Shown piece by piece: positions 45,079 through 53,586 of a stretch of DNA of 64,000 nt. Source of the stretch: Pontibacter virosus (lineage in GTDB: Bacteria; Bacteroidota; Bacteroidia; Cytophagales; Hymenobacteraceae); NCBI RefSeq assembly GCF_003096355.1, contig NZ_QEKI01000003.1, forward strand, positions 372,001 through 436,000. The letters are read 5' to 3'. Numbering within the stretch: the first letter of the stretch is position 1; each line of letters starts with the position of its first letter. The position numbers and the translations under genes were made by a program. Below the pieces are notes generated by a model that made no database searches, was not told the DNA's origin, and was given only the letters and a program-made list of their open reading frames with translations.

Positions 45079-46458
45079 TTACTTCACCAACCCAACCCGA
45101 AACTTCCTGCCTTTGATCTTCCCAGTCGTAAGCGCCTCTACAATTTCTTGCGCCCGCTCCGCAGGTATAGCCACATAGCTGGCTTTGTCCTGCACTTCGA
45201 TGCGACCAATCTGATCGGCTTTGAGTCCAGCGGCGGCAATCAGGGCGCCCACAATATCCCGTGGACTGAGTTTGTCTTTTCGACCGGCGTTGATGTGGAG
45301 CGTAGCAAAGGCTTCTGTGGATTCCGGTTCTGCTTTCTCAACCCGTACGGCCAGTTCGGCGGTGTTCAGCCATTCATCCATGCGCACCAGACCCCAGTCA
45401 CGTAGCGTTTTTTCGTCGCGGGTAGTCGCAAAGGTATAGACCTCGCCACTTCGACCGGCGCGACCGGTGCGGCCGCTGCGGTGTAGATAGGCTGCTTCTT
45501 CGTCTGGCAGTTCGTAATGGATGATGTTTTTGAGTGCGGCGATGTCGAGTCCACGGGCGGCCAGGTCGGTAGCGACCAATACCTGCGTGGTACCGTTGCG
45601 GAAGAGCGTCATGGCCTTGTCCCGGTCCTGTTGCTCCATGCCACCATGCAGGGAACGAGCTCCGAAGCCGTACTTGGCCAGCATGGCCGCTACATCGTCG
45701 GAAGCACCACGGGTGTTGCAGAACACAACGGTACCGGCGGGGTTGATGCTTTGCAGGAGGTGGAGCAAAGCTTGTTGTTTGTCCGGCTGTGCGACTTTTA
45801 TACCTGTTAGACGCACCTGATCAGGTATAGTGTTGGGCGACACCTGTACAAACTGCGGATTTTTAAGTGATTCAGAGATCAGCTGCTTCACCTCGTCTGG
45901 CATGGTGGCTGAGAACAGTACCGCCTGTCGTTTTTTAGGTATAGCCTCCAATATCTGGTCTATTTCATCGGCAAAACCCATTTCGAGGAGCTTATCGGCT
46001 TCGTCGAGCACCAGCATGCGTACCTGACTAAAGTCAACAGTTTGGCGGTAGAGGTGATCAGTCAGACGGCCGGGCGTGCCCACCAGCACCTGTGGCGGGA
46101 AAGCCAGCGATGCCCGTTCCTGTGAAAATGAGTGCCCGCCATAAAAAGCGCTTATCTTGAGGTTGTCGATCTTCTGGGCGAGTTGCTTGAGTTCATGACG
46201 CACCTGAACGGCCAGTTCGCGAGTTGGAACTAGCACCAACGCCTGTACCACCTGCTTGGCGGTATCGATCTGCTGAAGTAGTGGCAAACCGAAAGCGGCT
46301 GTTTTTCCGCTGCCTGTTTCCGCCTGTCCGGCCACATCCTGCCCCTTTAGGAGCGCAGGTATAGCAGAGAGTTGTATAGGGGTGGGCGTGTGAAATTCCA
46401 GCTCAGCGAGGCGCTGTAACAGCGCAGGGGAGAGTCCCAGTTGATCAAAAGAAGCCAT
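45079..46458 (-). CDS. dbpA: DEAD-box ATP-dependent RNA helicase DbpA
   Basis: The ~459-residue protein has the DEAD-box set: Q motif FHTPTPIQL, Walker A AETGSGKTAA, PTRELA, VLDEADKLLEMGF, SATMP, then HRSGRTGRAG. The C-terminal ~75 residues (KDKLSPRDIVGALIAAAGLKADQIGRIEV...AIPAERAQEIVEALTTGKIKGRKFRV) are the DbpA RNA-binding domain that targets 23S rRNA. It acts in 50S subunit assembly. ATGs at 46464 and 46458 are both close to a TACCTTTG box; I chose 46458 (MASFDQLGL). Confidence 0.94.
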   Translation of the reverse strand: MASFDQLGLSPALLQRLAELEFHTPTPIQLSAIPALLKGQDVAGQAETGSGKTAAFGLPLLQQIDTAKQVVQALVLVPTRELAVQVRHELKQLAQKIDNLKISAFYGGHSFSQERASLAFPPQVLVGTPGRLTDHLYRQTVDFSQVRMLVLDEADKLLEMGFADEIDQILEAIPKKRQAVLFSATMPDEVKQLISESLKNPQFVQVSPNTIPDQVRLTGIKVAQPDKQQALLHLLQSINPAGTVVFCNTRGASDDVAAMLAKYGFGARSLHGGMEQQDRDKAMTLFRNGTTQVLVATDLAARGLDIAALKNIIHYELPDEEAAYLHRSGRTGRAGRSGEVYTFATTRDEKTLRDWGLVRMDEWLNTAELAVRVEKAEPESTEAFATLHINAGRKDKLSPRDIVGALIAAAGLKADQIGRIEVQDKASYVAIPAERAQEIVEALTTGKIKGRKFRVGLVK

Positions 46459-46478
46459 AGGCATGCGTACGTGAACCG

Positions 46479-46486
46479 CAAAGGTA
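46479..46486 (-). promoter_or_regulatory. -7 promoter box of dbpA
   Basis: TACCTTTG on the minus strand lies 14-20 bp upstream of the two candidate ATGs, inside the longer open frame. This supports the shorter start. Confidence 0.6.
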
Positions 46487-46531
46487 CGGATTCCAATATA
46501 TCCCATCTGCTATTTTTTCAGTATTAGGGTT

Positions 46532-47635
46532 ATGGCAAATGACTACAAGCGAGTAAAAAAGCTCACGTATTGGTTATTGTTCTCGGTGCTCCTGGTATTT
46601 GTCCTGGTGGAGGCGCGTGAGTTTCTTTATCCCATCGTCATGGCCTTGCTGTTTGCCTATCTGCTATACCCTGTTGTGAAGCGATTGGAGAATTGGGGCA
46701 TACCGCGGCTGCTGGCCAATTTCGTAACCATTATCACTGCTATGGCCTTGTTTGCTGGCTTGCTGCTGCTGCTTTACAAACAACTATCTGTTTTCCTGAC
46801 CGATTTTCCTCAACTAAAAGAGAAGGCCTTGGCCAACATTGACTTGCTTCAAGCGCACATCGACCGAAAGTTTGGCGATGAAAGCCAGGCCAACGAGCGC
46901 TGGCTGCGCCTTCAGGTTAGCAATGCAATGGATCTGAGCGGATCAGCCATCACAAACATACTGCTAGCCACTACCAACACCATTACCAAGTTTGCCCTGA
47001 TGCCGGTTTACATTTTTCTGATGCTGTATTACCGCAACAAGTTTGAGACCTTTTTATTCAAGGCACTCTCGTCACACCGGCATGGCAAGGTGAAGGTGAT
47101 GATCGATGAAATTTCGAGCGTGACCAAGCATTACATGGGCGGTGTGGTGATCGTTATTTTGATTCTCTGCGTTATTAACTCGGCCGGACTGCTGATCATC
47201 GGGGTGGAATACGCGATTTTACTGGGCATCGTATCGGCTTTTATCAATTTTATACCTTACTTCGGTACCTTAATTGGCGGTGCAGTTCCGCTGCTCTATA
47301 CCCTGGTCGTGCAAGGAGATCCCCAGAAGACCTTGGCCGTCCTGCTCTTCTTCCTGGTAGTACAGTTCACCGAAAACAACATTCTCACACCAAATATCAC
47401 TGGCAGTCGCGTCAACATCAATCCGCTCTTCACTATTCTCAGCATTATAGTAGGAGGTATGCTGTGGGGCCTTCCAGGTATGTTTGTAGCGGTACCAATC
47501 ATGGGCATGTTTAAAATATACTTCGATAATAGCCCGAACCTCCAGGCTTATTCTTTTATGCTCGGCACGGAGGGTACCGAAGAACATGCGCTCACCATAG
47601 ATAAAATTCTGCGTTTTCTGCGCCTGAGGAAGTAA
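46532..47635 (+). CDS. AI-2E family transporter
   Basis: The 367-residue inner-membrane protein has the AI-2E/PerM fold. TM helices lie near residues 10-30, 35-50 and 60-85, followed by a soluble amphipathic segment (~90-140) and five C-terminal helices. The family motif PYFGTLIGGAVPLLYTL and the later ENNILTPNITGSRVNINPLFTI and GLPGMFVAVPIMGM are visible. Members have been linked to autoinducer export or Na+/H+ antiport; the function here is open. It is divergent from dbpA. Confidence 0.93.
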   Translation: MANDYKRVKKLTYWLLFSVLLVFVLVEAREFLYPIVMALLFAYLLYPVVKRLENWGIPRLLANFVTIITAMALFAGLLLLLYKQLSVFLTDFPQLKEKALANIDLLQAHIDRKFGDESQANERWLRLQVSNAMDLSGSAITNILLATTNTITKFALMPVYIFLMLYYRNKFETFLFKALSSHRHGKVKVMIDEISSVTKHYMGGVVIVILILCVINSAGLLIIGVEYAILLGIVSAFINFIPYFGTLIGGAVPLLYTLVVQGDPQKTLAVLLFFLVVQFTENNILTPNITGSRVNINPLFTILSIIVGGMLWGLPGMFVAVPIMGMFKIYFDNSPNLQAYSFMLGTEGTEEHALTIDKILRFLRLRK

Positions 47636-47839
47636 AATGTACTTTGCGGGAGCGATTTCCGTTACTTTCAAAATAACTAATACAAAGCGGGCGTGGGCAG
47701 GTTACTTTTGCCGTATAGCGCGCATTAACCTTTAAAGCTGTGGTGGCATTATTTCTGATGCAACCCATGCAACTCTTTTAAGGTTTGGGGCGTCTTCTCT
47801 ATAGTCCGATCACCCAAAAATATTTATATAGCTAACAGT

Positions 47840-48409
47840 TTGTCTACCTCTATCATCACTGCATTTTTCAAGCGTCGTATCGTACAGCCTGTGCTCAATC
47901 TGCTCCGGCAAGGTATGACACCGCACAAGCTGGCCGTTACGGTTGCGCTCGGCACGGTGGTAGGTATACTGCCTGCACTGGGCGTCACGACCGTGATGGG
48001 AACGGCGCTGGCCGCCCGATTCCGGCTGAATATCGCTGCCACCGTGCTGGTAAGCTATCTGGTGCATCCGCTGCAATTACTGCTGATCATTCCTTTTATC
48101 AAGGCGGGCATTTTCATGTTTGGTATGGATGACCTCAAATTGACACTCGATGAAATGATTGCTATGTTTCAGCTTGACTGGCTGGCTGCGCTGAACAAAC
48201 TCTGGCTCGCCAACTTAGCGGCTGTTTCGGCCTGGGCGATATTGGCTTTACCTGTTGGAGCAGTGGTGTATTTTGCCTTGCTTCCTGTTCTAAAGCGGGT
48301 TTTGCCAAAGTCATCATCGGCTGCTGAGACTATACCTGTCAGTCCTATACCTGAGATCACTCTTCCGGTTATACCTATACATGAAGCAGAAGTGCAGCCT
48401 CAAGTCTAG
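47840..48409 (+). CDS. DUF2062 membrane protein
   Basis: The 189-residue protein has the DUF2062 core: RQGMTPHKLAVTVALGTVVGILPALGVTTVMGTALAARFRLNIAATVLVSYLVHP, with three to four TM helices. The best start is TTG at 47840. The last ~25 residues are a Pro/Ile tail (IPVSPIPEITLPVIPIHE) whose coding DNA contains repeated CTATACC words, so a local DNA repeat has become protein. The domain's role is unknown. Confidence 0.85.
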   Translation: MSTSIITAFFKRRIVQPVLNLLRQGMTPHKLAVTVALGTVVGILPALGVTTVMGTALAARFRLNIAATVLVSYLVHPLQLLLIIPFIKAGIFMFGMDDLKLTLDEMIAMFQLDWLAALNKLWLANLAAVSAWAILALPVGAVVYFALLPVLKRVLPKSSSAAETIPVSPIPEITLPVIPIHEAEVQPQV

Positions 48410-48444
48410 TGTATAGCATTTATACTTAAGGCCTGTAAAATAAG

Positions 48445-48476
48445 AAAGTCAGCTCCATTTCGAAGCTGGCTTTTGT
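48445..48476. terminator. Terminator between the DUF2062 gene and the OmpA-like gene
   Basis: A 10-bp stem with one G-T pair (AAAGTCAGCT with AGCTGGCTTT) is followed by TTTTG. The genes are convergent. Confidence 0.65.
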
Positions 48477-48494
48477 ATTTATGTTTTATACTGA

Positions 48495-49352
48495 TCAGGC
48501 TGACTCCAGGATCTGGAATAATTCGTCCAGCTTAGGCGTGAGGATGATCTCGGTACGACGGTTTTTCTGACGGGCCTCTTTTGTTTTGGCGTTGTCGAGT
48601 GGCACGTACAGGCTGCGGCCAGATGGCGTTACGCGATCGGGCTGCACACCGGATTGCGTCAGGATACGGGTGATCTCGGTGGCGCGGAGCACGCTCAGGT
48701 CCCAGTTGTCCTGCATGCCTACGGTGCCGCGGGCGATCGGCACATCATCCGTATGGCCTTCTACAACCACGTTCACGTCCTGCTGCTCTTTCAATACGGC
48801 GGCAAGTTTCTTCAGTGCCTCTACACCTTTCGGGTCTACTTTGGTAGAGCCGGAGTTGAACAGCAGTTGCTCAGCCAGCGACACGTATACCTTGCCGTTG
48901 CGAATGTTTACGGTTAGGTCTTTGTCGTTGAAGCCAAGCAGGGCATTGCTCACTTTAGCACGAAGGGCATTCACGGCCTTGTCTTTCTCGTCGAGGATGC
49001 GCTGCAGTTCGGCCAGTCGCTGCTCGCGGGCTTTAAGATCAGCGTTCAATTTATCGATCTGCGACTTGCTCATGTTCAGGTTATCGCCCAGTGCCTTGCC
49101 TTCTTTCAGGGCTTGCTGCAGACTTTGCTGATACTCTGTTTTCTGACGCTCCAGTTCGGCCCGTTCCTGCTCCAACTGGGCTTTTTCTTTTTCGAGCGCA
49201 GACTTCTGCTGCTCCAGGTCGGACTTATCCAGCTCTAGGGCGTTTTTGCGCGTCATCAGGTCATCGTATTTTTTCTTGGAAACGACGCAGGATGATAGCG
49301 AAAGACTCCCGATCAGAAGAAAGAGGGAAGCTCTGTAAAAATTCTTTTTCAT
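48495..49352 (-). CDS. OmpA-family coiled-coil lipoprotein
   Basis: The 285-residue protein has a lipobox (LSLSSC, Cys at ~22). A highly charged coiled coil (~25-150, repeats of LEQEK/ERQK type) follows, then an OmpA C-terminal peptidoglycan-binding domain. That domain shows LFNSGSTKVDPKGVEALKKLA, VEGHTDDVP, WDLSVLRATEITRIL and NRRTEIIL. It probably tethers the outer membrane to peptidoglycan. It is followed upstream on the strand by two paralogous TPR genes, suggesting a common envelope role (inference). Confidence 0.92.
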   Translation of the reverse strand: MKKNFYRASLFLLIGSLSLSSCVVSKKKYDDLMTRKNALELDKSDLEQQKSALEKEKAQLEQERAELERQKTEYQQSLQQALKEGKALGDNLNMSKSQIDKLNADLKAREQRLAELQRILDEKDKAVNALRAKVSNALLGFNDKDLTVNIRNGKVYVSLAEQLLFNSGSTKVDPKGVEALKKLAAVLKEQQDVNVVVEGHTDDVPIARGTVGMQDNWDLSVLRATEITRILTQSGVQPDRVTPSGRSLYVPLDNAKTKEARQKNRRTEIILTPKLDELFQILESA

Positions 49353-49395
49353 ATCAATCTTTAAGGTTGGATGGTGCTTGTGTGTTGTTCTTTGT

Positions 49396-50115
49396 CTAGT
49401 TAGCTGCCTCGGCAGCTTCGGTTTCGATGCGGAATATGCCTTTCGGGTCTGGCATGCGGGTCATAAGATCTGACAGGAAATTATAGTCGAGCGACATGAT
49501 GTTGAGGTCACGTCCGCGGTGAAGGTAATCCCAGGCTTCGGCGTATTTCTTGTTGTGAAAATATACCTGCGACAAACTTGACATGGCAAAGGCATTGTTC
49601 TGATCTGCCTTTAAAGAGCGGTCAAGAAATGTAGTGGCTTGTTTTAGGTTCTTTTTCTTCTTGTCTGAAAGGTACTGCTGCAGGTAAGCGGAGCCCATAT
49701 CAGACAGCAGCAGAGAATTATTCGGTTGGTACTCCAGAGCACGTTCCAACATGCCGATAGCCTCTTTGGAATTGCCTCTGCTGTTTTCCACCAGTCCAAA
49801 TGCCCAGTAGGTGTTGTAATTATCCGGATTTAGCAGCCAGGCCAGGTTAAAGCGGTATACGGCCGTGTCGACCTGTCCTTCGTTCAGATACTCCCAACCG
49901 CGGTCCATAAAAAAGTTACTGGCCTCCGTGCGGCTTTCGAAGCTCTTGTCACAACTGGTCAGGAATTTTTCATCGGCTTTCTGCTGGGCATCTGTCTTAG
50001 CTACCTGCCCAAACATCGGGAGCACTTTAGGGTGCGAAGCAGGCTGCTGCTCTTGTGCGAAGGCCATGGAGGCGCTCAGGAAAATAGTGGCCGCAGCCAG
50101 GAAAATTCTTTTCAT
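49396..50115 (-). CDS. Secreted TPR protein, paralogue 1
   Basis: The 239-residue protein has a signal peptide (IFLAAATIFLSASMAFAQ) and TPR-like units: EASNFFMDRGWEYLNEGQVDTAVYRFNLAWLLNP, YWAFGLVENSRGNSKEAIGMLERAL and MSSLSQVYFHNKKYAEAWDYLHRG. The final DPKGIFR is mirrored in the neighbour (DPAGKYQ), and the two share the YWGYG/YWAFG and AW.YLH signatures. They therefore look like a tandem duplication. It is probably periplasmic with unknown function. Confidence 0.82.
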   Translation of the reverse strand: MKRIFLAAATIFLSASMAFAQEQQPASHPKVLPMFGQVAKTDAQQKADEKFLTSCDKSFESRTEASNFFMDRGWEYLNEGQVDTAVYRFNLAWLLNPDNYNTYWAFGLVENSRGNSKEAIGMLERALEYQPNNSLLLSDMGSAYLQQYLSDKKKKNLKQATTFLDRSLKADQNNAFAMSSLSQVYFHNKKYAEAWDYLHRGRDLNIMSLDYNFLSDLMTRMPDPKGIFRIETEAAEAAN

Positions 50116-50199
50116 GTGATGGTATCAACTAGGTATGGTAATCCTTCCTGGTTTAAAAATACGCCACCTGACTTGAAATAACAAATGCCAACCTGTCAT

Positions 50200-50913
50200 T
50201 TACTGGTATTTGCCGGCTGGGTCCTGCTGCTTTTCCAACAGGGCGGCAATGAAGGCGGCATCTGCTACACCTTTGTCCTTGCTGATACTCTTGTGCAGGT
50301 AACTCCACGCCTTGCCGTACTCCTGCAGGTAATAGTGGCTAATGGCTAACTTGTAATAAGCGTCCGCCGCGTTGGGGGAGTAGCGCACGGCAGTTTCGAG
50401 TAGCTTGCGGCTCTGCATCAGGTCTTCCGGGTTGCTTTCGGCATAGAACCGGCCGAGGTGACTGGTAGCCAGGTCGGTGAGCAGGCGCGGATTGTGCTGG
50501 TCCTTTTGCAGCGCGTGGTATAGCACGAAGAGCGCCTTGTCATATGCCTTTTGCTGCCCGTAAACCAGGCCGTAACCCCAGTATACCTCATTGTTAGTGC
50601 TATCCATCAGCCAGGCTCTTCCGAAAAGATGGCTCGCAGAGTCTAGCTTCTCTTCGTTAAAGTTGCGTTTAGCCTGAAATACATAGTAGGCAGAGGCTGC
50701 TTTGCGGTTCCTGAAGCGTTTTGCATCCCTGTCCAGCGTGCGCTTTAGCTGTTGCTTCTCCTGTGGGGTAAGGGCTTTTCTGGCAGTTATGACATCGGCC
50801 ATGGTGAGTTCTGGCCTGGGTGCCTGTCGGTTTTCAGTAATGGCATTTTGGGAAGTACAGGCAGCCATTGAGCCTGCTATCAGTAATCCAAAAGCGATAA
50901 GGTGGCTTCGCAT
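50200..50913 (-). CDS. TPR lipoprotein, paralogue 2
   Basis: The 237-residue protein has a lipoprotein-type signal (IAFGLLIAGSMAAC, Cys at ~19), unlike its soluble-signal paralogue. TPR units cover residues ~70-225 (EVYWGYGLVYGQQKAYDKALFVLYHAL, AADAYYKLAISHYYLQEYGKAWSYLHKSI). It lies 84 bp upstream of paralogue 1 on the same strand. One copy may anchor at a membrane while the other is free (inference from the signals). Confidence 0.82.
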   Translation of the reverse strand: MRSHLIAFGLLIAGSMAACTSQNAITENRQAPRPELTMADVITARKALTPQEKQQLKRTLDRDAKRFRNRKAASAYYVFQAKRNFNEEKLDSASHLFGRAWLMDSTNNEVYWGYGLVYGQQKAYDKALFVLYHALQKDQHNPRLLTDLATSHLGRFYAESNPEDLMQSRKLLETAVRYSPNAADAYYKLAISHYYLQEYGKAWSYLHKSISKDKGVADAAFIAALLEKQQDPAGKYQ

Positions 50914-51092
50914 GCGTAAAGCGGGTTTGATTCTCGCTTCAAACGATCCAATCCCTCAGATAGTGCCTCTTCCATATAACCTTGCTGATATTGGTCTTAT
51001 TGTCCATTTCCAAAAAGGTATTGCCCTATTTAATTATGAGTGCCTGTATTTAATTCGTGCGTCATAGGTATGGGTAAAATTAATTACGCAAC

Positions 51093-51120
51093 TTGTCGTA
51101 TTAATAACGACAATGTTCGT
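51093..51120 (+). promoter_or_regulatory. Candidate operator of the toxin-antitoxin pair
   Basis: Three related half-sites alternate in orientation: TTGTCGT (51093-51099), ACGACAA (51107-51113) and TGTTCGT (51114-51120). The first two form a perfect 7-bp inverted repeat with a 7-nt spacer. They lie directly upstream of the -7 box, where an antitoxin complex would repress its own promoter. Confidence 0.6.
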
Positions 51121-51127
51121 ATATTTG
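51120..51127 (+). promoter_or_regulatory. -7 promoter box of the toxin-antitoxin pair
   Basis: TATATTTG fits TAnnTTTG, 16 bp before the antitoxin ATG and touching the last operator half-site. Confidence 0.65.
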
Positions 51128-51143
51128 AGAAAAGGAAATTAAC

Positions 51144-51572
51144 ATGGGAAAGGCACTAAAAATTAACGGCGGCATTAACTTTAGTCTGTTAGACGATAGG
51201 GACGTTTTTATGCTGATCACGACCGTTCGGGAAGGTATCAAATACACCACATTTCAGAATATCGCCAACAAAATTCCTTTTAGCCTGGGCGAATGGTCGG
51301 AGTTTCTTCACCTTTCTGAGCGCACCTTTCAGCGCTATAAAAAAGAGCAGCGCAAGTTTGACCCGCTGCATTCCGAGAAAATCCTGGAGATCACCCTGGT
51401 GTATAACAAAGGAGTAGAGGTGTTCGGTGAAAAAGAAGACTTTGATGCCTGGCTGGAGGCCAAAAACGTGGCCCTGGGAGGTATACGCCCCAAAGAACTG
51501 CTCGACAGCACCTTCGGCATCGGTCTGTTGCGCGACGAACTGACCCGCATTGAACACGGCGTGCTCGCATGA
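51144..51572 (+). CDS. Xre/MbcA/ParS-family antitoxin
   Basis: The 142-residue protein has an Xre-like helix-turn-helix in the first ~75 residues (TTFQNIANKIPFSLGEWSEFLHLSERTFQRYKK). A DUF2384 toxin-binding C-terminus follows (VEVFGEKEDFDAWLEAKNVALGGIRPKELLDSTFG). It should neutralise the RES toxin encoded next and, with it, bind the half-sites at 51093-51120 for autoregulation (family knowledge plus inference). Its stop overlaps the toxin start by 4 bp (ATGA). Confidence 0.92.
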   Translation: MGKALKINGGINFSLLDDRDVFMLITTVREGIKYTTFQNIANKIPFSLGEWSEFLHLSERTFQRYKKEQRKFDPLHSEKILEITLVYNKGVEVFGEKEDFDAWLEAKNVALGGIRPKELLDSTFGIGLLRDELTRIEHGVLA

Positions 51573-52030
51573 TCGTATACCGCCTCAGTAGAAAGTTGTA
51601 TTGCAATGACCTGTCCGGCAAAGGTGCTGAATTGGCGGGCGGCCGCTGGAACAGCAAAGGCACCGCCGTGCTCTATACCAGTGAATCCATTGCGCTGTGT
51701 ACGGTGGAGATAGCCGTACACATGCCGCTCGGCATCGTTCCCAAAGACTACTACCTCGTTACCATCGAACTTCCGGACGATGCCCCCATCGGGGAGATTC
51801 ATGAAAAAGACCTCGCTTCGTCCTGGAAATCATTTCCGCACAGCAGCGTCACCCAGAAGATAGGGGACAGCTATGTCAGGGATGGGGCATACCTGATCTT
51901 AAAAGTGCCCTCTGCCACCGTACAGGGTACGTTCAACTACCTGGTCAACCCCCGCCATCCCGAGTTCAACAAGGTGCGCATCCTTAAAACAGAGCCATTC
52001 GTGTTCGACAAGCGCCTGTTTATCAAATAA
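51569..52030 (+). CDS. RES-domain toxin (NAD+-degrading)
   Basis: The 153-residue RES protein shows the Arg in GGRWNSKGTAVLYTSES, the Glu in ALCTVEIAVH, and a later Ser in the C-terminal half. These are the three residue types that name the family. RES toxins deplete NAD+ as the toxic half of type II Xre-RES modules. Translational coupling with the antitoxin (4-bp overlap) is textbook. Nothing appears truncated, so the pair is probably active. Confidence 0.92.
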   Translation: MIVYRLSRKLYCNDLSGKGAELAGGRWNSKGTAVLYTSESIALCTVEIAVHMPLGIVPKDYYLVTIELPDDAPIGEIHEKDLASSWKSFPHSSVTQKIGDSYVRDGAYLILKVPSATVQGTFNYLVNPRHPEFNKVRILKTEPFVFDKRLFIK

Positions 52031-52038
52031 TGTCGCCT

Positions 52039-53418
52039 TTAATGTAGGTAATAAGTGGTGCCCATTTCAGCAATGGTGCAGCCCCAGCCCAGTGTGTCCG
52101 TTATCTTCAAGCGGAGGGCCTCCAGCGCCTGGGCTTCGCCGTGGTTCAGAAAAACCTGCTGCGGCGCCTTCTTGAAGTGACTGAGCCACCAAAGCAGATC
52201 GGCTTGGTCCCCGTGCGCAGAAAGGGAGGAGATTTGCTGTATCTCGGCATGCACCGGGTAATAATTGCCCTGCATCTTGATCTCGCTAGCGCCGCTCAGT
52301 AGCAAACTTCCCCTGGTACCCGGCGCCTGAAATCCCACCAGCAGCACGGTGTTTTTCGAGTCGTCAATCAGGCGCTGCAGATAGTAGAGCACCCGTCCAC
52401 CCGTTACCATGCCGCTTCCAGCAATTACAATCTTAGGCCCGGGATTATCCAGCACGCGCAGGGTCTGTTCAAAATCGCGAATCACACGCACATTGTGCAT
52501 CATGGTGCGACACTCAGCGTCGCTCAGACTGTGCCAGTCCCGGTGATGCAGGTATAGCTGCGTCACATCAATGCCCATCGGCGTGTCGAGGTAGATCGGG
52601 ACATTCGGTATGCTACGTTCTTCACGCAGCGTGTTCAGAATTAACAATAGCTCTTGTGCCCGTTCCACAGCAAAGCTCGGAATCACCAGCACGCCGCCTT
52701 TGGCGATGGTATGCTTCACATAGGCCTGCAGTTCGTCGTAAGCCGAGGCCTGTTCATGCAGTCTGTCGCCGTAAGTTGACTCCAACACCAGGTAGTCGGC
52801 CTCTCTCACAAAAGCGGGTGGCTCCATCAGCAGTGGTTTGCGCCGTCCGATATCGCCCGAGAAGACGATAGTGCGGCCCTTGCACTTCAGCTCTACAAAG
52901 GCAGAACCCAGGATGTGTCCACTCTTCCGGAAGCAGAACTTCATGTCCTCGTTGATGATCACCCACTCATTGTCTTTGTGCGTTTCAAAGAGCGGCATGG
53001 TTAGCTCTACATCCTCGGTAGTATAAAGCGGCTTGGCCGGGTGGTGTTTGGAGTAGCCACCCCGGTTGGCTTCGGCGGCATCTTCCTCCTGTATTTTGGC
53101 ACTGTCGCGCAGGATGATTTCTGCTACATCGCGGGTAGGCAGAGTGGCATAAATTGGTCCGTTATAGCCATTTTGCGTGAGCACGGGCAGATAGCCGCAG
53201 TGATCCAGGTGACCGTGGGTGAGGATGACGGCATCCAGCTCTTCTACATCCAGGGGCAGTTTCTGCCAGTTGAGCAAGCGCAGCTGTTTTAAGCCCTGAA
53301 ATAAGCCGCAGTCGATCAGCACCTGGTGCTTGTCTGTTTTGAGTAGCATTTTAGAACCCGTCACGGTGCCGGCACCGCCCAGAAAAGTCAGTGTAAATGG
53401 AGGAGTATCGTGTAGCAT
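52039..53418 (-). CDS. Beta-CASP metallo-beta-lactamase RNase-like protein
   Basis: The 459-residue protein has the MBL signature TLTFLGGAGTVTGSKMLL, HGHLDHCGYLP (HxHxDH), and SGHILGSAF. The beta-CASP region contains VIPSFAVERAQELL and IAGSGMVTGGRVLYYL, and the RMMBL tail has SLSAHGDQADLLWWL and VFLNHGEA. This matches the YsnF/CPSF-like exonuclease group, which processes RNA in the cytosol. The substrate is unknown. It is convergent with the toxin gene, 8 bp away. Confidence 0.93.
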   Translation of the reverse strand: MLHDTPPFTLTFLGGAGTVTGSKMLLKTDKHQVLIDCGLFQGLKQLRLLNWQKLPLDVEELDAVILTHGHLDHCGYLPVLTQNGYNGPIYATLPTRDVAEIILRDSAKIQEEDAAEANRGGYSKHHPAKPLYTTEDVELTMPLFETHKDNEWVIINEDMKFCFRKSGHILGSAFVELKCKGRTIVFSGDIGRRKPLLMEPPAFVREADYLVLESTYGDRLHEQASAYDELQAYVKHTIAKGGVLVIPSFAVERAQELLLILNTLREERSIPNVPIYLDTPMGIDVTQLYLHHRDWHSLSDAECRTMMHNVRVIRDFEQTLRVLDNPGPKIVIAGSGMVTGGRVLYYLQRLIDDSKNTVLLVGFQAPGTRGSLLLSGASEIKMQGNYYPVHAEIQQISSLSAHGDQADLLWWLSHFKKAPQQVFLNHGEAQALEALRLKITDTLGWGCTIAEMGTTYYLH

Positions 53419-53574
53419 CTTTCTATTGGATAGTGGGTATGGGCAAGTTATACAATCCTGATATGTCGGATAATGATAAATGTTTCTTTTTCACATTTAA
53501 ATTAATTAGACCTGCTGTTTAATGCTCAACATTAATTTAAAATACGCAGACTGGCAGCTAAGCAGCATTTGCCG

Positions 53575-53582
53575 TATCTTCG
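53575..53582 (+). promoter_or_regulatory. -7-like box immediately before the NPP-type gene
   Basis: TATCTTCG differs from TAnnTTTG at one position and ends 4 nt before the ATG at 53587. Confidence 0.45.
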
Positions 53583-53586
53583 CCGC

